From assembly GCA_028696755.1 (NCBI GenBank), contig JAQVGK010000200.1, forward strand, positions 1-6,711: a stretch of 6,711 bases of DNA. The letters run 5' to 3'. The translations under genes and the position numbers were made by a program. Position 1 is the stretch's first letter; each line of letters opens with the position of its first letter. This DNA comes from Bacteroidales bacterium (GTDB lineage Bacteria > Bacteroidota > Bacteroidia > Bacteroidales > ML635J-15). Positions 1 to 4,717 of this stretch are shown one piece after another. A model generated the notes under the pieces. That model saw only the letters and a list, made by a program, of their open reading frames with translations. It did no database searches and was not told the DNA's origin.

Positions 1-54
1 AAGTTTTCTTGATTTTTGTGGTTTTTCTTTATTGAGTGTTTCAATATTCGCCAT
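1..54 (-). CDS. N-terminal fragment of an unknown protein, running off the left edge
   Basis: An ATG at 54-52 opens a frame that stays open for 18 codons to the edge of the window, reading MANIETLNKEKPQKSRKL. The peptide is hydrophilic and lysine-rich, with no signal sequence. The product cannot be identified from so little. Support for a real start comes from its position: it follows a 125-base non-coding stretch holding tandem repeats and a perfect inverted repeat, which looks like a control region, and it has the same direction as every other gene here. There is no Shine-Dalgarno site; the leader is T-rich (TTTTCGTTTT), unlike the A-rich leaders of the neighbours, and this lowers confidence. 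Confidence 0.5.
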   Translation of the reverse strand, partial: MANIETLNKEKPQKSRKL

Positions 55-63
55 AAAACGAAA

Positions 64-95
64 ATTTGTACTGTTTTTATGTTTTCAGTACAAAT
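64..95. promoter_or_regulatory. Perfect 10-bp inverted repeat before the gene starting at 54
   Basis: ATTTGTACTG at 64-73 and CAGTACAAAT at 86-95 are exact reverse complements separated by a 12-base loop rich in T. The dyad lies 10 bases upstream of the ATG at 54. It could be an operator for a dimeric regulator, a hairpin in the 5' leader, or part of a replication origin together with the adjacent tandem repeats. On the minus strand the stem is followed by a T-rich tract (TTTCGTTTT), so a weak terminator is also possible, although the stem is AT-rich. I cannot choose between these from sequence alone. Confidence 0.6.
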
Positions 96-120
96 ATCGT
101 TAATGTAAAATATGACATTT

Positions 121-170
121 GCATAACGTTGCATAACTTTGCATAACGTTGCAAAATGTTGCAAAACTCT
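121..170. repeat. Five tandem 10-bp repeats (iteron-like)
   Basis: Five head-to-tail units run without gaps: GCATAACGTT, GCATAACTTT, GCATAACGTT, GCAAAATGTT and GCAAAACTCT. Units 1 and 3 are identical, and degeneracy rises toward unit 5. The 10-base period is close to one helical turn, so bound proteins would sit on one face of the DNA. The array ends 9 bases from the stop codon of the membrane-protein gene and lies upstream of the gene starting at 54. Such arrays serve as Rep-binding iterons or as regulator-binding clusters. The core on the minus strand, AACrTTwTGC, resembles the AACATTGC of the tandem repeats before the winged-helix gene. Confidence 0.75.
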
Positions 171-179
171 TTTGAATTT

Positions 180-689
180 TTAATTTGTATTCCCTTTGCA
201 GAGTTCGAGATTTATTTCTTCTTCGGCTGTAAGTACTGTTTTTATTTTATGTCGCTTTTCTAAATCAAGTATTTTGTGTGATCCTTTCATGTATTCCCAA
301 TCGCCTTTTTCGAGATCTTTGTTACCTATAATATAATGTCTCATAAATACAATTAGAAAAAGATGCGAAACCGGTAATATTATTATAAGGTATGCAATGT
401 TGAGTTTAAGGCTGAAAATGCTATTAAGAATAAAAAAAGTATCGTACATGAAATGAAAACTGCTGCAATAAATGCAACGTCCAAGAGGATAAGCAAGAAA
501 TCTAAGTATTTTGCTTCCTAGTCCGGCTGTTGGCAAACATGCTTTTGCAACCCACCGATCGAGCAAACGGCCCACTACTCGAAATATTCCACCACGACTA
601 TAAATACAGGTTCTCCAAAATACCGAAATCGCAATTCCGGTAATTACTATTATGCTTAAATATAAAGCGTCTAAAATTAAATTTTCCAT
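180..689 (-). CDS. Multi-pass membrane protein with a CxxC motif, unknown function
   Basis: This encodes a protein of about 169 residues. I chose the ATG at 689, which follows an A-rich leader, over a GTG at 716 that lies only a few bases past an inverted repeat. It has a hydrophobic segment near the N-terminus (LYLSIIVITGIAISVFW), a basic cytoplasmic-type stretch, then PLGRCIYCSSFHF with a CxxC pair. Two further hydrophobic segments follow (around FFILNSIFSL and IAYLIIILPVSHLFLIVF). The tail is charged and hydrophilic. The CxxC next to aromatic residues before a membrane segment loosely recalls small membrane proteins of the DUF1360 type, but I would not assign it there. It follows the Cys-rich gene after a gap of about 84 bases and is the last gene before the repeat region. 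A role in the host envelope, such as lysis, exclusion or entry, is speculation. Confidence 0.7.
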   Translation of the reverse strand: MENLILDALYLSIIVITGIAISVFWRTCIYSRGGIFRVVGRLLDRWVAKACLPTAGLGSKILRFLAYPLGRCIYCSSFHFMYDTFFILNSIFSLKLNIAYLIIILPVSHLFLIVFMRHYIIGNKDLEKGDWEYMKGSHKILDLEKRHKIKTVLTAEEEINLELCKGNTN

Positions 690-720
690 TGTTTTATTTG
701 TTTTAAAGTTTAACACTAAT

Positions 721-749
721 TATGTGTAATGAGACTTTTGTTACACATA
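721..749. promoter_or_regulatory. Perfect 9-bp inverted repeat between two genes
   Basis: TATGTGTAA at 721-729 and TTACACATA at 741-749 are exact reverse complements with an 11-base loop. The dyad lies after the stop of the Cys-rich gene (774) and before the start of the membrane-protein gene (689), in one of the few real gaps of the window. No T-run follows on the minus strand, so it is unlikely to be a factor-independent terminator. An operator or a leader hairpin is more likely. It also makes the GTG at 716 an unlikely start. Confidence 0.5.
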
Positions 750-773
750 TTTCTTTGTTATAACTCAATGCCA

Positions 774-1406
774 TTACTGTGCATCGGGAAAAGGTGGAAC
801 AAACTCATTTCTATCCTTTATAAGTGATGCTAAAGTTATTTCACCAGCAAGAATTTGTTTTGCATGAAAAACGCATGGAATAAATCCTGTAAAAACTCCA
901 TCAATGCAACCAGCTTCATATCTTAATTTGTGTTCTTCTGTTGGCTCGGAATTTAGCATAAGTTCTGGCGCATCATCTCCAAACTCTTTTATGCAACAAT
1001 CTGGATAGCCAAGTGTCTTCCCAATTGGATCATTTATAATGTGCCAATTTTTACGAAACATTTCAATTGTTGCTGGATCGTTTAAATCGAAATTTTCTCT
1101 AAAGTCAAAGTTTTCATTGTCTAAAAGTTGTGAGTTTTTAATATTGTCAAATTGTGTAATTATTGTTTTAGCAAATTTTTGTATTAAAAATGCTATTCCA
1201 CTCATTTGTTCATCAAATATATCGCCATTACTAACATACAAGTCATTGTATCTATTTAGTTGTTCTATTTCATAAATCTTAATTACTTGATCTATGTTTA
1301 ATTTAGTCTCTTTACTAATATTCTGTATTTCAAGAATACGTTTAATAATTTGGTCCTTGGTTACTTTATTGTAATCCCTTTCCGGCTGATGAAAAATTGT
1401 TCCCAT
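774..1406 (-). CDS. Cys-rich protein with YPDCC and GFIPCxxH motifs, unknown function
   Basis: This encodes a 210-residue soluble protein. The N-terminal 125 residues are charged and helical, with an acidic, Phe-rich stretch (NENFDFRENFDLND, about 97-110) containing an ENFD duplication. The C-terminal 80 residues hold the likely functional core: GYPDCCI (Cys137, Cys138), Cys167, then GFIPCVFHA (Cys178, His181). Four cysteines and a histidine in this spacing suggest a bound metal ion or a redox site; that is inference. The GYPxCC phrase is reminiscent of the DUF483-type group, whose function I do not know. The protein ends in a Pro-rich PPFPDAQ tail. The ATG at 1406 follows an A/T-rich leader 16 bases after the stop of the protease gene, so the two genes are probably co-transcribed. 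Confidence 0.8.
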   Translation of the reverse strand: MGTIFHQPERDYNKVTKDQIIKRILEIQNISKETKLNIDQVIKIYEIEQLNRYNDLYVSNGDIFDEQMSGIAFLIQKFAKTIITQFDNIKNSQLLDNENFDFRENFDLNDPATIEMFRKNWHIINDPIGKTLGYPDCCIKEFGDDAPELMLNSEPTEEHKLRYEAGCIDGVFTGFIPCVFHAKQILAGEITLASLIKDRNEFVPPFPDAQ

Positions 1407-1422
1407 AATTTTAGTATTAGTT

Positions 1423-1854
1423 TTAATTGTTTTTCCCTTTTCTGAATTCTGGATTATATATTGTGTTTGCTTTGCCTGATCTTACCGCTTTTGTGTAATG
1501 AGATTTGGCATATTCTGTTTCGCCAACACGTGCTTCAATTTCCATTGGCATTTTATCATATCCATACTTTACATATTGCTGATAGTAAGTATTGTAATAT
1601 TTTAATAACCCAAGTTTTTGGTATTGTTGCCAATGTTTTAATTCATGCTGCAGCAATAACAAGTTGCCTTTTTCTTTTTCGGTAATATAAATACCGAATG
1701 GAGGTAAAGTAAGAGCATTGTAATTACCTGGTAACGCTTTTGCAATTTTTATCGCTGGCTTACTGTTAGTTCTCTGGTTTGCATTCTTAATAATAAGCAA
1801 GCCAATTGTTGCAAATGCAGCTATTTTTAAACCTTTTTGTACTGTGTTTGACAT
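1423..1854 (-). CDS. Membrane-anchored HExxH zinc metalloprotease-like protein
   Basis: This encodes a 143-residue protein. Residues 8-23 form a hydrophobic helix after a short N-terminus containing one lysine, fitting a signal anchor. The motif HELKHWQQYQKLG (His70, Glu71, His74) matches the HExxH zinc-binding helix, continuing with the WQQY-type sequence typical of small zincins in the DUF4157-like range. About 30 residues later KMPMEIEAR supplies a Glu (105 or 107) that would be the third ligand of a gluzincin. The aromatic region between (YYNTYYQQYVKYGYD) also fits such families. The predicted role is cleavage of a protein, or less likely peptidoglycan, at the membrane or in the periplasm. 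It is small for a complete protease and may need a partner. It sits 12 bases after the helix-turn-helix gene. The family assignment is by motif only. Confidence 0.75.
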   Translation of the reverse strand: MSNTVQKGLKIAAFATIGLLIIKNANQRTNSKPAIKIAKALPGNYNALTLPPFGIYITEKEKGNLLLLQHELKHWQQYQKLGLLKYYNTYYQQYVKYGYDKMPMEIEARVGETEYAKSHYTKAVRSGKANTIYNPEFRKGKNN

Positions 1855-1866
1855 ATTATAGTTTTT

Positions 1867-2115
1867 TTAAGGTAATCCGTAATAGTTCCAAATGTGGCAA
1901 ACTTCTACTGGAGAAAATATTTTCTTTTTGTTATTCCAAGTGCCATCTGGATTTTGTGTGTAAATTTTATGAGCAATTTCATTTAGCCTAATTCTTCCAG
2001 TTTGTCTATTCCATCCATAAGCATCAAATATTTCTTGCTTAGTGTAATAAGCTTTAATACCTGTACTTTGACTATTGTCATGTATTATACCATCTCTTAT
2101 TGCGTACATAAGCAT
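1867..2115 (-). CDS. Small helix-turn-helix DNA-binding protein
   Basis: This encodes an 82-residue protein. The stretch YYTKQEIFDAYGWNRQTGRI (about 23-42) resembles the first helix-turn-helix of small Bacteroidota proteins that read like YTKKELAxxYGVSxxT. The tail KKIFSPVEVCHIWNYYGLP resembles their final RxFTPxQVxxIxxxLGxP segment. Together they suggest a MerR/excisionase-like winged helix. The likely role is transcription control or DNA organisation in the element. The ATG overlaps the J-domain stop codon as TAATG (one shared base), so translation is probably coupled. A second in-frame ATG lies two codons further on. The assignment rests on remembered family patterns and is tentative; that the gene is real is well supported by the coupling. 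Confidence 0.65.
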   Translation of the reverse strand: MLMYAIRDGIIHDNSQSTGIKAYYTKQEIFDAYGWNRQTGRIRLNEIAHKIYTQNPDGTWNNKKKIFSPVEVCHIWNYYGLP

Positions 2116-2525
2116 TATCCTAAAAGTTGTTTAATAATATTTTCTGCTTTAGATGCTGATTTTGCTGCGGAGGTTTTACCGAACGCATTTAGGATATCTG
2201 TAAAAACACCATGATTTGCAATTATTGAAACATACTTTACATACTTTGCAAATTCTGGAGTTTTAAGAATATCTTTAATGCTTTGCTTCATTTCAGGGTC
2301 GAGATTATCATAAAAGCTCTGGAAGGAATCCTCATAAGAAACTTTTTCTTCTTCCTTATCAGTTTGCATGTTTTTGTTCTCACAATATTCATTAAACCAT
2401 TTTTGAACTTGAATAAAGCTTTCGTTAGTTCCTCCACGATCAGGATGAGTGTCGAAGCACATTTTCCTGTATTTTTTCTTTGCATCATCTGCATTTAAAC
2501 CGAGAAATGGATTTATCATACTCAT
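2115..2525 (-). CDS. J-domain (DnaJ-like) co-chaperone protein
   Basis: This encodes a 136-residue protein. The N-terminal 50 residues are a compact J-domain: LNADDAKKKYRKMCFDTHPDRGG has the basic helix II and the invariant HPD tripeptide (residues 27-29), followed by GGTNE and helix III (FIQVQKWFNEYC). HPD is the established contact that stimulates DnaK/Hsp70 ATPase. Helix I is short, and there is no Gly/Phe region, zinc finger or client-binding domain of full DnaJ. Instead there is an acidic linker (about 56-80) and a helical C-terminus with hydrophobic faces (about 84-118). It probably recruits host DnaK to one target, such as a replication or assembly protein of this element. It starts one base after the preceding stop codon; an alternative ATG is codon 3. 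It overlaps the next gene by one base. Confidence 0.88.
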   Translation of the reverse strand: MSMINPFLGLNADDAKKKYRKMCFDTHPDRGGTNESFIQVQKWFNEYCENKNMQTDKEEEKVSYEDSFQSFYDNLDPEMKQSIKDILKTPEFAKYVKYVSIIANHGVFTDILNAFGKTSAAKSASKAENIIKQLLG

Positions 2526-2526
2526 A

Positions 2527-2799
2527 CTATAAGTTTTTAATTGTTTCTATTATAAAAGCTGGTGTAATATGTCTGATTTTATCAGCAATTAAATTCAGAG
2601 TTTCGATTTCGATTGTTTCAAAACAAATTGTTGTTAAAGTCAGGTTACTAGATATAGATGGTTCTGAAACTTTACAATAAATTCCTGAAATAATTCTGTA
2701 TTCCTCAGGATCCTTTGTACAGTAATCAGATGCAAAGTATGTGTAAATCAACTTACGTATATTGCTGCGGTTGTCGTAGCTTAATTCTATTGTTTTCAT
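2527..2799 (-). CDS. Small hypothetical protein (90 residues)
   Basis: I do not recognise this protein. It is soluble, with no signal peptide or membrane segment. The N-terminal half has charged and aromatic residues (MKTIELSYDNRSNIRKLIYTYF). The middle contains three cysteines (in DYCTKD, IYCKVS and TICFET). The C-terminal half alternates hydrophobic and charged residues as in beta strands followed by a helix (ETLNLIADKIRHITPAFIIETI). It is supported as a gene by tight packing: its ATG follows the previous stop as TAATATG, and its TAG is one base from the next ATG. Its place between the winged-helix gene and the J-domain gene suggests an accessory role in the same process, but this is inference. 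Confidence 0.65.
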   Translation of the reverse strand: MKTIELSYDNRSNIRKLIYTYFASDYCTKDPEEYRIISGIYCKVSEPSISSNLTLTTICFETIEIETLNLIADKIRHITPAFIIETIKNL

Positions 2800-2800
2800 A

Positions 2801-3091
2801 TTAGTAAATCATTTTGCCGTTAATAAACATGTGAATTATCCTTCCAGTACCAACTTCCTCAAAAATTGCTTTGTGAAAACTCATTTTGTGAATGTTTTCG
2901 AGTATTTTTTCCTTCATATAGTAGAATTGTGAGTTTTCGCCTCGATCATCACGGCTTGGAAAAGAGTACCGGTGTTCGCGGTTATTCATTTTTTCTGTGT
3001 AACTAGCATTTTCAGCAAGCTTAGTTTTTTCAATAAACAGTCTATATTTACTGTTTTCTGGACCTGGTTTTAATGAATTTTTCTGTGCCAT
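2801..3091 (-). CDS. Small charged hypothetical protein (96 residues)
   Basis: I do not recognise this protein. It is highly charged and hydrophilic through about residue 60 (MAQKNSLKPGPENSKYRLF, then a KMNNREHRYSFPSRDDRGEN stretch), with no membrane segment. The C-terminal third looks folded: a helix (MKEKILENIHKMSFHKAIFEE) and then a likely beta hairpin (GRIIHMFINGKMIY). The start follows the winged-helix stop as TAACTATG, two bases apart, and its own stop is one base before the next ATG, so it is translated within the same operon. The basic, disordered-looking N-terminus would fit binding of nucleic acid or of a partner protein, but nothing in the sequence proves this. Confidence 0.6.
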   Translation of the reverse strand: MAQKNSLKPGPENSKYRLFIEKTKLAENASYTEKMNNREHRYSFPSRDDRGENSQFYYMKEKILENIHKMSFHKAIFEEVGTGRIIHMFINGKMIY

Positions 3092-3093
3092 AG

Positions 3094-4605
3094 TTATGCG
3101 GTTTTTTGTTGTTTTTTCCAGTAGTTCTCAATTTGAGGTATTTGATTTCTTACACAATTTTCAAATTGCTTTTGTCGTGTCGGAATTGTACTCTTTACAC
3201 GTTCTAGCAATTGATAATAGTTATCGCGAGTAGGAGTAAGGAAATATTCTAGTAAAATTTTGTTTAATTTTTGATTGGTTTCTAGTCGGTTTTTGTGCCT
3301 GTTTAGCCATTCTTTTTTATCCTGCGCTGCTTTGTATTTCTCGATCTGCATTTTTGCATATCGGTAAAAACCAGATGTGTATTTTATGTCGAAGTAAGTG
3401 GCCGGAAAAACATGATAGTCCTTCCAATGCTTAGCGTATATTTTTTTGTTTATATAACGGGCTGAGGCATTAACAGTACGCTGATAAAGTTCTAGCCATT
3501 GCTCCATTTCTGCCTTGCTTTTGCAATGTTTGAAATAGTTTTCAGCGATATATATCATTACTTCTTCGGTTACACCGGAATAAACACGATCGCGCCAACC
3601 ATGAATTTTTTCAATAGCGTACTGGTAAAGCAAATATGCAAACAAATAGCGTAATTCTTCGACATTACCACTGCGATAAACTGCAATATGATTATCATTC
3701 ATTTTCTTCTGCAGTTTTTTCAAAATTCCTTTTTTTGTTGATGTTTCGCGTGTTTCTGGCGTTGCTGCGGGCTGTTTTGGTGTCTCAATAAGCGATGTGG
3801 CCGCCGGCGCGCCCCCCTCGGCTTTTTTGGTCGGCTCCGCCCCGCAGCTGTTTCCCGTGTCGTTGCAAATGTCGTTGTAAGTGTCTAAGTAAGTTTTGGC
3901 GTTCCCATAGCCAAAACACACTAACATCTTGCAATAATCATTGAGAGTGTTAAAGTTTGTGAAAGTAATATCGTTAGAAGGCGACTTTTCCAAATCAAAA
4001 TTTGAAGAAATAATACTGCCGATTGTTTGAATTCCTTTAACCTTAGAAATTGCTTTATTTTCGTCAATCTGATTATTGAAAGATACCTTTTCTGTTAATT
4101 GTTTATTAAAATGTCTTTGTAAATCTTCATATAAAAGTATTGGCAAACTTTTCCGCCCAAGCTTCTTAGCGAAATTAGAGGCGATTTCATTTTTTTGAAA
4201 CAGTTCCGGCACACCTGAGAGGTCGTTACGATCAAAAATTGGGACAATAAATGGGTTTAGGTGCAAGATGTAGTTTTTATCGTTTCCACGATATTGTTTT
4301 ACCAATATTCCGGCAGCTTCTAACCTAGTATTATAGTTCCTTATTGTTCGTCCATTGACTTTTAAACGCTTACCTAGTTCCCAGCTATTTGTCGAAATTT
4401 TAACAACATTGTCAATTTTTTCGGCACCTGTCTTTTTATTCTTTTCGTATAGTTGTATTGCTGCTAATCGTAGCAATTCTTCAAAGTAATGTTCGTGTGC
4501 TGGTCTTAATTGTTCCCCTAGATCTTTGTCGTCATTATAAAAAAATGAGGCATGACGATAATTTATTAACGAAAATTTGTAATCAATCACAAAATATTTT
4601 TCCAT
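3094..4605 (-). CDS. Winged-helix protein, candidate replication initiator or regulator
   Basis: This encodes a 503-residue protein. Residues about 73-115 form a winged helix-turn-helix: NSWELGKRLKVNGRTIRNYNTRLEAAGILV is a clear HTH with recognition helix, followed by a wing (KQYRGNDKNYILHLNP). Residues about 140-250 are Asn/Ser-rich. Residues about 252-290 are a Gly/Ala/Pro/Thr-rich linker encoded by an unusually GC-rich stretch. The C-terminal 210 residues are helical and rich in Lys, Arg, Tyr and Trp, suggesting nucleic-acid or partner binding. It heads a compact operon and has two tandem repeats directly before its ATG, fitting self-regulation or iteron binding. Replication initiation is inferred from domain layout, position and the nearby J-domain gene. 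I see no HUH nickase, primase or helicase motif. A transcriptional regulator is the main alternative. Confidence 0.8.
   Translation of the reverse strand: MEKYFVIDYKFSLINYRHASFFYNDDKDLGEQLRPAHEHYFEELLRLAAIQLYEKNKKTGAEKIDNVVKISTNSWELGKRLKVNGRTIRNYNTRLEAAGILVKQYRGNDKNYILHLNPFIVPIFDRNDLSGVPELFQKNEIASNFAKKLGRKSLPILLYEDLQRHFNKQLTEKVSFNNQIDENKAISKVKGIQTIGSIISSNFDLEKSPSNDITFTNFNTLNDYCKMLVCFGYGNAKTYLDTYNDICNDTGNSCGAEPTKKAEGGAPAATSLIETPKQPAATPETRETSTKKGILKKLQKKMNDNHIAVYRSGNVEELRYLFAYLLYQYAIEKIHGWRDRVYSGVTEEVMIYIAENYFKHCKSKAEMEQWLELYQRTVNASARYINKKIYAKHWKDYHVFPATYFDIKYTSGFYRYAKMQIEKYKAAQDKKEWLNRHKNRLETNQKLNKILLEYFLTPTRDNYYQLLERVKSTIPTRQKQFENCVRNQIPQIENYWKKQQKTA
3799..3858. other. GC-rich island inside the winged-helix gene
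   Basis: This roughly 60-base stretch is mostly G and C, whereas the rest of the gene is strongly AT-rich. It contains the 8-bp palindrome GGCGCGCC (3806-3813), a TCGGCT direct repeat (3819-3824, 3831-3836) and a run of six C. It keeps the reading frame and encodes the Gly/Ala/Pro-rich linker at about residues 250-269. The 12-mer GCTGTTTCCCGT at its edge (3847-3858) recurs at 4702-4713, flanking the GC-rich hairpin after the methyltransferase gene. A transferred or recombined segment, a domain-fusion scar or a functional DNA site are all possible. Confidence 0.6.
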
Positions 4606-4608
4606 CTT

Positions 4609-4653
4609 TGCAATGTTTTAATTTTTTAAAATGCAATGTTTTAATTGTTAAAA
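4609..4653. repeat. Two tandem 22-23 bp repeats just before the winged-helix start
   Basis: TGCAATGTTTTAATT occurs at 4609-4623 and again at 4632-4646. The similarity extends through TTAAAA in each copy, giving units 4609-4631 (23 bases) and 4632-4653 (22 bases) that differ by one substitution and one deletion. Each unit contains its own small dyad, TTTTAA-TTAAAA with a 3-4 base spacer. On the minus strand the second copy ends four bases before the ATG at 4605, so bound protein would block translation or transcription initiation. The likely role is an operator, possibly for the winged-helix protein itself, or origin iterons. Confidence 0.7.
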
Positions 4654-4654
4654 T

Positions 4655-4706
4655 ACAGCCGGTGCGCACGTCAATTAGGGGTAATTATCGGTGCGCGCCG
4701 TGCTGT
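4655..4706 (-). terminator. GC-rich compound hairpin after the methyltransferase gene (terminator or origin)
   Basis: Bases 4655-4669 pair with 4691-4706: fourteen Watson-Crick pairs, one G-T wobble and a single bulged T at 4701. The enclosed loop holds a second hairpin, AATTA-GGGG-TAATT (4673-4686). On the minus strand the structure begins 11 bases after the methyltransferase stop and is followed by TATTTTAA, so it may be a factor-independent terminator between the two transcription units. The T-run is short and the loop is long and structured, so a replication origin or a packaging signal is a real alternative. Its GC content contrasts strongly with the surrounding sequence. Confidence 0.55.
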
Positions 4707-4717
4707 TTCCCGTATCT

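Noticed and set aside
118..170. Tandem repeats as a CRISPR array
   Set aside because: The units are 10 bases long and contiguous with no spacers, and no cas-like gene is present.
690..716. GTG start at 716 for the membrane-protein gene
   Set aside because: It would begin directly after the inverted repeat and add a polar peptide before the first hydrophobic segment. The ATG at 689 has a normal A-rich leader.
1039..1275. Plus-strand open frame of 78 codons, and similar plus-strand frames at 1461-1685, 2002-2214, 4458-4745 and 5583-5894
   Set aside because: Each lies opposite a well-supported minus-strand gene for most or all of its length, has low-complexity Ser/Phe/Ile/Leu-rich composition expected from reverse-complemented AT-rich coding DNA, and has no recognisable motif.
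2288..2494. Second minus-strand open frame of 68 codons in another frame inside the J-domain gene
   Set aside because: It is fully contained in the J-domain gene, whose HPD motif and coupled start and stop are convincing. The alternative product is a Lys/Ile-rich shadow.
4488..4497. HEH in the winged-helix protein (residues 37-39) as a HUH nickase motif
   Set aside because: The middle residue is Glu, not hydrophobic. There is no matching catalytic Tyr motif in the usual arrangement, and the site precedes the winged helix.
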